Below are positions 7,030 to 14,698 of a stretch of 14,701 nucleotides of DNA, piece by piece; within the stretch, counting starts at the first letter, position 1, and the number at the start of each line of letters is the position of its first letter. The notes below the pieces were generated by a model. That model was given only the letters and a program-made list of their open reading frames with translations. It searched no databases and had not been told where the DNA came from. Both the position numbers and the translations under genes were made by a program. The stretch comes from Clostridiaceae bacterium. Its GTDB lineage: Bacteria > Bacillota > Clostridia > UBA1212 > DUPL01. Location: assembly GCA_012522035.1 (NCBI GenBank), contig JAAYLF010000141.1, forward strand, positions 1-14,701. The letters are read 5' to 3'.

Positions 7030-9518
7030 TTTACTCCTCCTAATTTCATAGATACTACCTTGGAAATTCCTTTTTCCTCCATGGTCACACCATACATGGT
7101 TTCAGCAATCTCCATGGTACCTTTTCTGTGAGTTACCATAATAAACTGGGTTTTGTCCGAACCCCTGAGCAAAAACCTGCCAAATCTGTATACGTTTGCC
7201 TCATCCAATGAAGCTTCTATCTCATCAAGCAAACAGAAAGGTGATGGCCTCATCCTAAGAATAGCAAACAACAATGCAATAGCGGTAAGAGCCCTTTCCC
7301 CACCGGATAAAAGCAGCATGTTCTGCAGCTTTTTTCCTGGAGGCTGTACTTCTATTTCTATTCCACTTTCCAGCACATTGGCCTCATCCGTCAATATTAT
7401 ATCCGCTTTTCCTCCACCAAACAACTCACAGAATACTTCATTAAAATTATGCCTGATCTGTTCAAACTGTTTGGTAAACTGATCCTTCATAACCTTGTTC
7501 ATTTCATCAATTACTTCAAGGAGTTTCTGCTTGGCTGTATACATGTCGTTGTACTGCTCACTCATGAACTCATACCTGGTCTTGACCTCTTCAAGCTCAT
7601 CAATTGCTCCTACATTTACATTACCAAGATCCTTCATTTCCTGCTTGAGTTCATAAATACGCTTCTTGCGAGCTTCCTTGTTAACTTTTCCGGAGAATTT
7701 GCTTATCTCACATGCTTTTGTGTATGTAAGCTCATATTCATCCCAGAGCCTGTTCAAACAACTCTCCTTGGTCTCCTCGAGTTTTGTTTTTCTAAATACC
7801 AGGCGGGAAAGCTCTTCCCTAAGATTTGAGATTTCCCCTGTTATTTCACTTATTTTCTCAATCATGCCGGACAGATTTGCATCAATCTCACTCTTTTCAA
7901 CAGTAAGCTTTGCCAAAAGCGCAGTATTGTCATCCTTGTCCTGTACCTGCTTCTTGATACTTGAGGCAAACTCCTCGTTCTCAATCACCAGTCCCTTGAT
8001 TCTGTTTCTATCTTCCTCAATCTGTATTTTCAAATAGTTTTTCTTATCCTCATTTGAAGCAATCTCATTCAACAATCTTTTCTTTTCTTCAAACAGATTA
8101 TTCAGTCTGTTCTTAATTTCATTTTCCTCAACCTGTGCTTTTGCAAGCTCGTTGGTAAGAACATTTCTTACTTCGGCACCTTGTTTTGACTTTTCTTCGT
8201 ACTGGACAAGTTCCTTGTTCTTCTCCACAATCTCATTGTTTATTTCAACAATCTCCGCATCTATTGCGTCAATCCTTTCCTTGAGTATGGAGATTTCATT
8301 TACATTCCTGTCCGCATCTCGCATCAAGTCCTCAACCTTCTTGTCAAGGGTTCCCTTCTTTTCCACCAAAGCGCTGTATGCGTTCTTTGCCCTCTCTGTT
8401 TGAACTTCCTGTTTTCTTATCTTGTCAAGAATGCTGTTTTGTTCCTTTTCCTGTTTATTAATGCTCTCTCTCAAACCAACAATTTCATGTTTCAGGGAAT
8501 CAAGCGACCTTGAAAGTACATTGACAGACCTTTCCAACGCAGGTATTTCCCTTGTTCTGGCAAATACATTTGTCTTGTTATTGTTGTTTGAGCTTCCACC
8601 CGTCATTGCACCTGAAGTTCTTAGAATATCACCGTCAAGGGTTACGCAAACAAAAGCATATTTAAACCTTCTGGCAGCATTTATACAGCTGTCAAGGTCT
8701 GTGAAAATCACAACCCTGCCAAGAAGGTTGTTCACTATATTTTCAAATTTCGTATCGTACCTTACCAGATTCGCCGCAATCCCAACGTATCCTGGCATGG
8801 TCTTTAGCTGTCTTTCCGTACCGGAATCAATAGTCCTTCCCTGGACAGCTGATATGGGAAGAAAAGTGGCTCGTCCATAGTTTTTTTGTTTCAGATAATC
8901 TATGGCCTTCTTCGCTTCATCTTCCGTATCCGTCACGATATTCTGATATGCGGCACCAATTGCGCTTTCCACCGCCAATTCATACTCTTCCGGCACATTT
9001 ATAATCTCGGCAACAGAACCATGAATACCTCTTCCAAAAGTGGGATTCTGCCTGCAGAAAGTAAGGATTTCCTTAACACTTCTAGCATAACCCTCATATT
9101 TTTCCTGCATTTCTCTCATTAGTCTGAGTCTTGCCTGTTGGGATTTCAGCTCGGCAGCAGTATCTGACAAAGTGTTTGTCTTGTTCTCATAAAGCTCCTT
9201 CATTCCATTGAGCTTGTCAGCATTATCATGCCATTCCTTCTTAAGGGCTTCAGTTAGGGATACACTTTGCCTGTATTCCTCTTCACCCTTTTTAATCAGG
9301 TCATCAATTTCAAAATGCTCCTTGTTCGCATTCTCAATCTCTACCCTAATTTCCTCATTTCGCTTGTCAAGCCTTTCTATATTGCCTCTGCAGGATTCCT
9401 CTTCAGAATGCTTCTGAGACAGCCTAAGCCTCAACTCATAAAGCAAATCTTTGAGTTTTTCCGCTTCCCTGCTGTCATCGCTTAGAAGAGACATTACCGC
9501 ATTATATCTCTCTTGCAT
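7026..9518 (-). CDS. smc: SMC, hinge and C-terminal part (downstream of an in-frame TAG)
   Basis: This 830-residue frame is the rest of SMC, the ATPase that loops and organises chromosomal DNA with ScpA and ScpB. It starts within the ascending coiled coil. The hinge spans about 160-310 (FGRGIHGSVAEIINVP to LRTSGAMTGGSS), followed by the descending coiled coil. The C-terminal head has the ABC signature LSGGERALTA from residue 737 and Walker B FCLLDEIEASLDE around 762-774. It is in the same frame as the upstream SMC part; the two are separated only by TAG and four sense codons. If translated alone from ATG 9518 it would depend on reinitiation, since the only ribosome-site-like sequence is a weak AGGTAGAG ending 10 bases upstream and overlapping the stop. 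It overlaps ftsY by 4 bases. Confidence 0.93.
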   Translation of the reverse strand: MQERYNAVMSLLSDDSREAEKLKDLLYELRLRLSQKHSEEESCRGNIERLDKRNEEIRVEIENANKEHFEIDDLIKKGEEEYRQSVSLTEALKKEWHDNADKLNGMKELYENKTNTLSDTAAELKSQQARLRLMREMQEKYEGYARSVKEILTFCRQNPTFGRGIHGSVAEIINVPEEYELAVESAIGAAYQNIVTDTEDEAKKAIDYLKQKNYGRATFLPISAVQGRTIDSGTERQLKTMPGYVGIAANLVRYDTKFENIVNNLLGRVVIFTDLDSCINAARRFKYAFVCVTLDGDILRTSGAMTGGSSNNNNKTNVFARTREIPALERSVNVLSRSLDSLKHEIVGLRESINKQEKEQNSILDKIRKQEVQTERAKNAYSALVEKKGTLDKKVEDLMRDADRNVNEISILKERIDAIDAEIVEINNEIVEKNKELVQYEEKSKQGAEVRNVLTNELAKAQVEENEIKNRLNNLFEEKKRLLNEIASNEDKKNYLKIQIEEDRNRIKGLVIENEEFASSIKKQVQDKDDNTALLAKLTVEKSEIDANLSGMIEKISEITGEISNLREELSRLVFRKTKLEETKESCLNRLWDEYELTYTKACEISKFSGKVNKEARKKRIYELKQEMKDLGNVNVGAIDELEEVKTRYEFMSEQYNDMYTAKQKLLEVIDEMNKVMKDQFTKQFEQIRHNFNEVFCELFGGGKADIILTDEANVLESGIEIEVQPPGKKLQNMLLLSGGERALTAIALLFAILRMRPSPFCLLDEIEASLDEANVYRFGRFLLRGSDKTQFIMVTHRKGTMEIAETMYGVTMEEKGISKVVSMKLGGVK

Positions 9519-9533
9519 CTCCCATATTCTCTA
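9519..9533 (-). other. In-frame amber codon inside smc and possible reinitiation site
   Basis: The minus strand reads GCA AGG TAG AGA ATA TGG GAG ATG: TAG at 9533-9531, then codons for R-I-W-E, then ATG 9518. Nothing else in the 1192-codon frame is disturbed. A single-base change from CAG, GAG or AAG would explain it. The short distance from stop to ATG would allow a terminating ribosome to restart, giving two SMC chains. That is inference. Confidence 0.9.
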
Positions 9534-10604
9534 CCTTGCTTCTTCCAATTGTTCTTCTGTTGGTGCAATTCTCTGCTCTACAGACGAAACATCATTCTGA
9601 AGAACGACATTCCTTTTCGAAAGCTCGGCAAATTCCATGTCATTTCTCTCGACTGCCTGCTTGAGTGTATTAATGTTGTTTTCGTTTATCCTTATCGATG
9701 AGTTTATTCTTTCAATAAGATTGCCAATTTCATGCCCCTTTTCCCTTTCTCTGAAAATCTGTTCTTCAAGGGCTTTGCTTTTTTCGGTTTTCTCCTGGTT
9801 TTCTCTCTTTACGTTTTCCAGTTTTTCCTCTGTCTGCCTTATCTGGTCCTCGACAATGGATATGTTCCTTTCTGCCTCTTCAATTTTAGCACTGGAATCT
9901 TTTATGGTATCCACCAAATCTCCAACTTCTATGTCCCTCAATTCATATTTAAGGGTAAGATATTTTCTGGCCTTCTCCGCCTGTTTTTCAAGAGGGCCAA
10001 TCTGTCTTTCCAACTCACCAAGAATGTCATTTATTCTGACAAGGTTTTGCTCGGTGTTGTTGAGCTTTCTCTCGCTTTCTTCCTTTCGCATCCTGTATTT
10101 CATGATTCCTGAAGCATCTTCAAATATGCCCCTTCTGTCGTTGGACTTGCTGTTTAGAATCTCATCCACCTTGCCTTGTCCAATAATTGAAAAGCCATCC
10201 TTGCCAATACCCGTATCGGCAAACAAAAGCTGAATATCCTTCAAACGGCATAATGAGCCATTGATAAGATATTCACTCTCACCAGAACGGTACAACCTTC
10301 TTGTTATTTTCACTTCCGAATAATCTATATTCAATGTTCTGTCGCTGTTATCCATAATCAGAGACACTTCGGCCATGCCAACGGGACGCCGGTTTTCAGT
10401 ACCTGCAAATATAACGTCCTCCATCTTGCCGCCTCTTAGTGTCTTTGGGCTTTGCTCGCCAAGAACCCATTTAACAGCATCGGAAATATTGCTTTTTCCG
10501 CTGCCATTTGGTCCAACTATGGCGGTTATGCCCTTGTCAAACTCCAGAACTGTCTTGTCAACGAATGATTTGAATCCTTGGATTTCAAGTCTTTTTAGAT
10601 ACAA
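9531..10604 (-). CDS. smc: SMC, N-terminal head and start of the coiled coil (ends at in-frame TAG)
   Basis: This 357-residue frame is the front of the chromosome-segregation ATPase SMC. It begins MYLKRLEIQGFKSF, has Walker A GPNGSGKSN (31-39), VIFAGTENRRP near 65-75, LFADTGIGKDGFSIIGQGKV around 127-146, and then a long charged coiled coil. It stops at EEQLEEAR without a C-terminal head. With the continuation, SMC would be 1192 residues, the normal length. The start is TTG at 10604: GGGGG lies 7 bases upstream, the encoded N-terminus fits the family exactly, and no nearby ATG exists. An N-terminal half alone has no signature motif or Walker B and could not form a working ATPase. rnc, a common upstream neighbour of smc, is absent here. 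Confidence 0.93.
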   Translation of the reverse strand: MYLKRLEIQGFKSFVDKTVLEFDKGITAIVGPNGSGKSNISDAVKWVLGEQSPKTLRGGKMEDVIFAGTENRRPVGMAEVSLIMDNSDRTLNIDYSEVKITRRLYRSGESEYLINGSLCRLKDIQLLFADTGIGKDGFSIIGQGKVDEILNSKSNDRRGIFEDASGIMKYRMRKEESERKLNNTEQNLVRINDILGELERQIGPLEKQAEKARKYLTLKYELRDIEVGDLVDTIKDSSAKIEEAERNISIVEDQIRQTEEKLENVKRENQEKTEKSKALEEQIFREREKGHEIGNLIERINSSIRINENNINTLKQAVERNDMEFAELSKRNVVLQNDVSSVEQRIAPTEEQLEEAR

Positions 10605-10636
10605 GTTTATCCCCCAAACCTAATTTTATCCGTTCA

Positions 10637-10645
10637 ATTATATCA
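10637..10645 (-). promoter_or_regulatory. Extended -10 promoter of smc-ftsY
   Basis: The minus strand reads TGATATAAT, a perfect TGnTATAAT extended -10, about 33 bases upstream of the TTG start of smc. No good -35 box is present (best ATGTAT at 17 bases), consistent with an extended -10 promoter. The start site should fall near 10630, giving a short leader of about 26 bases. Confidence 0.65.
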
Positions 10646-10726
10646 TAAATAATGAAACTATACATCCTTTTGAATATTTAAACTTATCAAGGTTAAAATA
10701 GAATATATTCATGCTGCGGAGGTAAC

Positions 10727-11020
10727 ATGTTCGGTAATAGAAAAAGATACAACAAAATACAAAAACAATTACGAATGCTAAACCTCAAAATGGAGCGCAT
10801 AAAATTTCTTGACTACATCTATTACAAAGAGAACCCATACAGGCTCCTGTGGTCAAACTTCCTGAGCGGTCTTGCCAGAGGATTGGGTGGAGCCATAGGA
10901 TTCTCCATTATATCCGCATTAATAATACTCATACTGCAATGGGTGGTCAGACAAAATCTGCCCTACATCTCAGACTTCATTGCAGACATACTTAACGCAG
11001 TCAATTCAAAATGCAAGTGA
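10727..11020 (+). CDS. Small membrane protein of the DUF5665 type
   Basis: This is the only plus-strand gene. The 97-residue product starts at an ATG with GGAGG 4 bases upstream. It has a basic, amphipathic N-terminal third (NRKRYNKIQKQLRMLNLKM), a NPYRLLWSNFLSGLARGLGG segment, one hydrophobic span at about 52-74 (GLGGAIGFSIISALIILILQ) and a short polar C-terminus. The RxLWxNFLxGLARGLG pattern followed by one membrane helix resembles the DUF5665 family of Firmicutes, from memory. Function is unknown. It is divergent from smc (122-base gap) and convergent with ileS, with a shared terminator. I could not single out its promoter, though TTGAAT and TAGAAT-like sequences occur upstream. Confidence 0.85.
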   Translation: MFGNRKRYNKIQKQLRMLNLKMERIKFLDYIYYKENPYRLLWSNFLSGLARGLGGAIGFSIISALIILILQWVVRQNLPYISDFIADILNAVNSKCK

Positions 11021-11026
11021 AACCAA

Positions 11027-11054
11027 AAGAGACCGAAATTTCTTTCGATCTCTT
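11027..11054 (-). terminator. Terminator of ileS, between convergent genes
   Basis: Two 12-base arms (11027-11038 and 11043-11054) flank a four-base loop. On the minus strand all 12 pairs form (one U-G) with a GAAA loop, followed by TTGGTTT after the stem's final TT; this serves ileS. On the plus strand the same hairpin has one C-A mismatch and little U-run, so it would stop the DUF5665 gene less well. Confidence 0.8.
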
Positions 11055-11060
11055 CCCAAG

Positions 11061-13850
11061 CTATTTAATGTTGTTGTAGCATCTTGTGCAAATGCTCGGA
11101 TGCTCTTCCACTGTACCCACGGTTTCGGAATACATCCAGCATCTTTCGCATTTCTCACCAGGAGCATCCTCAACAAGAAGCCTGATGTTCTCAAAATATT
11201 CTGAAACACTTGAGTTCTCGGGAGCTTCATCAAGTTTGCAAACTTCAAAAGCACTAGTGATGCATACTGTGTTCAAGAGTTCCTCATTCGCTTTGATAAA
11301 TTCATAATCCTCACCATCTGCAAAAATCACAACCTTTGCATCCAGCGAATGACCTATTTTCTTTTCATTACGAGCAAGTTCAAGCACTTTTGCCACATCA
11401 TACTTGATATCAATAAGTTTGTCCCATTTCTCTTCCAATTCCTTGTCCTTGTACTTTTCATCCAGTTCAGGCCAGTAGTTCAATTGAACACTCAAAGTCT
11501 CGTCGCCTTCCTTGTGAGGCATGTGCTGCCATATCTCTTCGCTTGTAAAGGCAAGTACCGGAGTCAAAATGCGCACAAGAGTATCAAGTATTATGAACAT
11601 CGCACTTTGAGCACTTCTCCTCTGGCTGCTTTCAGGTCTTGATGTATACAATCTGTCCTTGATGATGTCAAGATAGAAGTTGCTCATATCAACCACGCAG
11701 AAGTTGTGAATCTGATGGAACAGTGCATGGAACTCATACTCATCAAAAGACTCATTAACCTTTTGAAGGAGATTGTAAAGCTTCAAAAGTGCCCATCTGT
11801 CAATCTCAATCATATCCTCATAAGCAACCATGTCCTTGTTCGGATCAAAGTCGTTAATATTGCCAAGAATAAATCTTGCAGTATTTCTAATCTTTCTGTA
11901 CACTTCGGAAAGCTGTTTGAAGATGTCTTCAGACACCCTTATGTCAACCTTGTAGTCCGAAGATGCAACCCACAATCTAAGAATATCTGCACCGTATTTC
12001 TTGATTACAGTGTGTGGCTCAATAACATTTCCAAGAGACTTTGACATCTTCTTGCCCTGACCATCAACAACATAACCATGAGTTAGAACTTCCTTGTAAG
12101 GAGCACCTTTGCCCATGGCAACGCTGGTTAACAATGAGGATTGGAACCATCCCCTGTGCTGGTCGGATCCTTCCAAATACATCTCTACAGGAGTCCCTCC
12201 AAGCTCAGGCCTGTTGTCCACAACGGCATAATGAGTGGAACCGGAATCAAACCAGACATCCATGATATCAGTTTCTTTTTCCCATTCAGCACCACCACAC
12301 TCACAGACGTATTCCTTGCCCATGAGTTCTTTTTCTGAAAGCTCAAACCAGCTGTTCGAACCCTTTTCATTAAATATTCTGCTGATATTCTCAATAGTGT
12401 CTTCGTTGATAAGCTCTTTTCCACACTTCTTGCAGTAGAATATGGGAATTGGCACGCCCCAGATACGCTGACGGGATATGCACCAGTCGCTTCTGTCCTG
12501 CACCATCTTGCTGATTCTTTCTTCTCCCCATCCTGGGATCCATCTTACGCCCTTGATTGCTTCAAGAGCATCGTTTCTAAATGCGTCAATTGAAACAAAC
12601 CACTGTTCGGTAGCTCTGAAGATTATTGGGTCCTTGCATCTCCAGCAGTGAGGATACTGGTGCGTAATCTTTGTTTCCTTGAGAAGATGTCCATTCTCCC
12701 TCAAGTGCTCTATTATATATTTGTTGGATTTTTCATAGAACATGCCAGCAAAAGGTCCTGCCTCTTCAGTCTGCATACCCTTTTCATCCACTGGAACAAT
12801 TGTCTCTATGCTGTACTTTTTGCAAACCTCAAAGTCTTCGTGACCAAAACCAGGAGCTGTATGAACGCAGCCTGTACCAGCTTCAAGAGTTACATGATCA
12901 CCAAGCACCACTATTGATTTTCTATCAAGGAAAGGATGCTGGCATTCAACAAGGTCAAGCTCCTCTCCCTTTATCTCACCAACAAGTTCATACTCCTCAA
13001 TCTCACAGGTTTCCATTACGTCTTTCACCAATTCCTTGGCAAGCACGTAATATTCGCCATTTGCTTTTACGACCGAATATACAAAATCAGGATTCAACGA
13101 AATCGCAAGGTTCCCAGGCAGTGTCCATGCAGTTGTCGTCCATATTACAATATATGTCTTGTCAAGATTCCCGGTAAACGGAACAAGCTTTCCCTTGTCA
13201 TCAGATACCTTGAATTTTACAAAAATTGAGCTTGTTGAGTCTTCCTGATACTCAATCTCTGCTTCAGCCAAAGCGGTTTCACAATCAGGGCACCAGTAAA
13301 CCGGTCTAAGTCCCTTGTAAATATATCCTTTTGTCGCCATTGTGCCAAATACTTTTATCTGGCGGGCTTCAAAATCTTTTGTAAGAGTAACATATGGATT
13401 ATCCCAGTCCCCTCTTACACCAAGGCGCTTGAAAGATTCCCTCTGTCTGTCCAGATATTTCAAGGCAAAATCCCTGCAAGCGTTTCTAAACACTACAGGT
13501 CCTACTTCTTCCCTTCTCAGATTAAGTTCCTTGATTGCTCTCTGCTCTGTTGGTAATCCATGAGTGTCCCAACCTGGCACGTATGGAGAGTAGTATCCCT
13601 TCATGCTGTAGTATTTGACCACAATGTCCTTCAATATTTTATTGAGTGCAGTACCCAGGTGAATATCTCCATTTGCATAAGGAGGGCCGTCATGCAGAAC
13701 AAACTTTTTATTGTTCTTGTCTCTTTCAATCAATCTTTCGTATATCTTGTCCTCTTCCCATTTCTTCAAATATTCAGGTTCCCTTTGAGGCAGATTTGCT
13801 CTCATTGGAAAATCCGTTTTGGGCAAATTCAACATATTGCTGTAATCCAT
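11061..13850 (-). CDS. ileS: Isoleucyl-tRNA synthetase
   Basis: IleRS charges tRNA-Ile and edits misactivated valine. The 929-residue protein is full length for the bacterial type. Visible are the HIGH-type motif HLGT (64-67, within DGPPYANGDIHLGTALNK), the CP1 editing domain with TTTAWTLPGNLA and GTGCVHTAPGFGHED, the DRSDWCISRQRIWGVP segment, KMSKS (601-605), the anticodon-binding helical domain, and a C-terminal zinc-binding segment with two CxxC pairs (CERC and CTRC). The CP1 region also has CWRC and CKKC pairs. The start is ATG 13850 with GGAGGG about 6 bases upstream. It is a single-gene unit behind a T-box leader and ends in TAG at a terminator shared with the convergent gene. Confidence 0.97.
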   Translation of the reverse strand: MDYSNMLNLPKTDFPMRANLPQREPEYLKKWEEDKIYERLIERDKNNKKFVLHDGPPYANGDIHLGTALNKILKDIVVKYYSMKGYYSPYVPGWDTHGLPTEQRAIKELNLRREEVGPVVFRNACRDFALKYLDRQRESFKRLGVRGDWDNPYVTLTKDFEARQIKVFGTMATKGYIYKGLRPVYWCPDCETALAEAEIEYQEDSTSSIFVKFKVSDDKGKLVPFTGNLDKTYIVIWTTTAWTLPGNLAISLNPDFVYSVVKANGEYYVLAKELVKDVMETCEIEEYELVGEIKGEELDLVECQHPFLDRKSIVVLGDHVTLEAGTGCVHTAPGFGHEDFEVCKKYSIETIVPVDEKGMQTEEAGPFAGMFYEKSNKYIIEHLRENGHLLKETKITHQYPHCWRCKDPIIFRATEQWFVSIDAFRNDALEAIKGVRWIPGWGEERISKMVQDRSDWCISRQRIWGVPIPIFYCKKCGKELINEDTIENISRIFNEKGSNSWFELSEKELMGKEYVCECGGAEWEKETDIMDVWFDSGSTHYAVVDNRPELGGTPVEMYLEGSDQHRGWFQSSLLTSVAMGKGAPYKEVLTHGYVVDGQGKKMSKSLGNVIEPHTVIKKYGADILRLWVASSDYKVDIRVSEDIFKQLSEVYRKIRNTARFILGNINDFDPNKDMVAYEDMIEIDRWALLKLYNLLQKVNESFDEYEFHALFHQIHNFCVVDMSNFYLDIIKDRLYTSRPESSQRRSAQSAMFIILDTLVRILTPVLAFTSEEIWQHMPHKEGDETLSVQLNYWPELDEKYKDKELEEKWDKLIDIKYDVAKVLELARNEKKIGHSLDAKVVIFADGEDYEFIKANEELLNTVCITSAFEVCKLDEAPENSSVSEYFENIRLLVEDAPGEKCERCWMYSETVGTVEEHPSICTRCYNNIK

Positions 13851-13907
13851 TATCTTCCCTCCATTGTTTTATATAAATTATTTCCTGAATTGCCATACAT
13901 ATGAATA

Positions 13908-13938
13908 AAATACAAAAACACATGCCACGGCTGCATGT
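13908..13938 (-). terminator. Small hairpin with U-rich tail just upstream of ileS
   Basis: ACATGC (13938-13933) pairs with GCATGT (13925-13920) around a 7-base loop, followed on the minus strand by GTTTTTGTATTTT. It looks like a weak intrinsic terminator lying between the T-box terminator and the ileS ribosome site. It starts at the predicted start site of the 13946-13974 promoter, so it could alternatively be a 5' stabilising stem for that transcript. Confidence 0.45.
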
Positions 13939-13945
13939 TCCTTCA

Positions 13946-13974
13946 ATTATATTTCATGGTTTTTGCAATGTCAA
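13946..13974 (-). promoter_or_regulatory. Second consensus promoter between T-box terminator and ileS
   Basis: TTGACA (13974-13969), 17 bases, then TATAAT (13951-13946): a perfect match to the sigma-A consensus on the coding strand of ileS, 95 bases upstream of its ATG. Transcription from here would skip the T-box entirely and give basal, uncharged-tRNA-independent ileS expression. Activity is inferred from sequence only. Confidence 0.7.
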
Positions 13975-14012
13975 TTCTTTTAAATCCCTTCAAAAAACAT
14001 CCTCCATTATGC

Positions 14013-14040
14013 AAAAAAACCCCGTCTCTTTTGAGACGGA
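14013..14040 (-). terminator. T-box-controlled terminator of ileS
   Basis: CCGTCTC (14039-14033) pairs with GAGACGG (14028-14022) around an AAAA loop and is followed by seven T's. This is the strongest hairpin in the leader. Its 5' strand is also the partner of the T-box in the competing antiterminator, as expected for transcription attenuation. Confidence 0.92.
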
Positions 14041-14259
14041 GATTATATTTACCTACCGCAACCACTCAAAAAGCAGATTCAATCAAATCCTGACATGTAA
14101 CGGTGCCATCCGGAAAACGCTTATTGGACATACATCGTTCAGCGTATCAGCTCGGGAGGGATATGCATTCAGTGAGATTTCCGCTGATTTCCACCAACCA
14201 TCAGCTCTCTATAGGTTCATCACCAACGCCAGTCTCCTTCATCGCCTTTTTTCGGTTTC
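14013..14259 (-). promoter_or_regulatory. T-box leader (isoleucine specifier) controlling ileS
   Basis: T-box RNAs bind an uncharged tRNA and then form an antiterminator. The leader starts near 14259. It contains the AGAGAG...GATGGTTGGTGGAAATC signature of Stem I, with GCTGAT (14205-14200) pairing ATCAGC (14188-14183). The specifier is ATC at 14162-14160 in GAATGCATATCCC, matching the GAU anticodon of tRNA-Ile. The T-box is GAGTGGTTGCGG at 14067-14056, with UGGU complementary to an ACCA 3' end, consistent with discriminator A73. The antiterminator can pair GAG and GCGG with CCGT and CTC of the terminator's 5' strand. The T-box differs from the usual UGGNACCGCG: the ACC after UGGN is replaced. 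Starvation for charged tRNA-Ile should raise ileS expression. Confidence 0.92.
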
Positions 14260-14264
14260 GATTA

Positions 14265-14293
14265 ATTATACAAAAAGTGGCTGTTTTTGTCAA
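14265..14293 (-). promoter_or_regulatory. Consensus sigma-A promoter of the T-box/ileS transcript
   Basis: TTGACA (14293-14288), 17 bases, then TATAAT (14270-14265), a perfect consensus. The predicted start site, near 14259, lies just before the first T-box Stem I bases. A promoter this strong fits a gene whose output is set mainly by attenuation. Confidence 0.9.
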
Positions 14294-14379
14294 ACAAATT
14301 TCTTTTCTAACGTTCCTGATATCAATGTTTAGAATACGAGGATGCAGTTACCAAAGACATAACCGTTTATGTAGAAAGA

Positions 14380-14403
14380 TAAATAAATAGGCCTTTTTGG
14401 CCT
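14380..14403 (-). terminator. Terminator of the VOC-family gene
   Basis: AGGCC (14403-14399) pairs with GGCCT (14393-14389) around five A's and is followed on the minus strand by ATTTATTTATC. The outer sequences GATAAA/TTTATC extend the symmetry with mismatches. It begins 4 bases after the TAA. The stretch 14294-14379 between it and the ileS promoter shows only a six-pair hairpin (14357-14372) and no gene. Confidence 0.75.
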
Positions 14404-14407
14404 CTTT

Positions 14408-14698
14408 TTATCTTTCTTGAAACAGTTCAATAATCTCTCCGTCAGGACCTTTAAAGAATGCCAGAGTAACAGGTACAGGCGGTATTGAAGGCAGATTCAT
14501 ATCCCTTGGTTCTGATAAAACCTCAGCCCCATGAGCTTTTATCTTTTTAAACAGCTCCCTTGTGTTGTCCACTTTCAAGGCAAGATGCCTGAAAGCGCCT
14601 TCAGGAAGCAAATCCTCTCCATCTGCAATAAGTTCCACAATATCTCCTTCGTCGCTTTCCAGCATTACAACGCGCTTCCTACCCTCTCCCCAGGCCTT
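14408..14698 (-). CDS. VOC/glyoxalase-like protein, 3' part, with in-frame TGA at the window edge
   Basis: The open frame encodes residues resembling the second half of a vicinal-oxygen-chelate (glyoxalase/bleomycin-resistance) protein: GEGRKRVVMLES, then FRHLALKV with a likely metal-ligand His, a helix LFKKIKAHGAEV, and a final strand FFKGPDGEIIEL with a likely metal-ligand Glu. Such proteins are usually 120-130 residues of two repeated beta-alpha-beta-beta-beta units, so the first unit must lie beyond the window. ATG 14665 (85 residues) has AGGAAG 9 bases upstream, but it would cut into the conserved VVMLES strand. The eleven codons before it still read like the family, and the next codon, at 14701-14699, is TGA. 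The substrate is unknown. Confidence 0.7.
   Translation of the reverse strand, partial: KAWGEGRKRVVMLESDEGDIVELIADGEDLLPEGAFRHLALKVDNTRELFKKIKAHGAEVLSEPRDMNLPSIPPVPVTLAFFKGPDGEIIELFQER

Noticed and set aside
9637..10233. 198-codon plus-strand open frame antisense to smc, Ser/Leu/Phe-rich
   Set aside because: It mirrors the Glu/Lys-rich coiled-coil codons of smc, has no convincing ribosome site, and resembles no protein family. The same holds for the other plus-strand frames lying opposite smc, ffh, ftsY and the desulfurase gene.
163..10604. Pyrrolysine or general TAG reassignment as the explanation for internal ambers
   Set aside because: At least four genes here end naturally at TAG with no protein-like continuation, and neither SMC nor ThiI is known to use pyrrolysine. 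Not fully excluded, since tRNA genes cannot be seen in this window.
10701..10710. GAATATATTC palindrome upstream of the DUF5665-like gene as an operator
   Set aside because: A 10-base AT-rich palindrome is easily found by chance, and it has no second copy or recognised regulator.
11006..11254. 82-codon minus-strand frame overlapping the end of ileS and the terminator
   Set aside because: It lies in another frame inside the ileS zinc-binding C-terminus, which has clear CxxC motifs.
12185..12424. 79-codon minus-strand frame within ileS
   Set aside because: Out-of-frame shadow of an intact, motif-rich ileS region.
13901..14332. 143-codon plus-strand frame across the ileS leader
   Set aside because: It covers the complement of the T-box, promoters and terminator. 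The translation has no family resemblance and the RNA elements explain the sequence.
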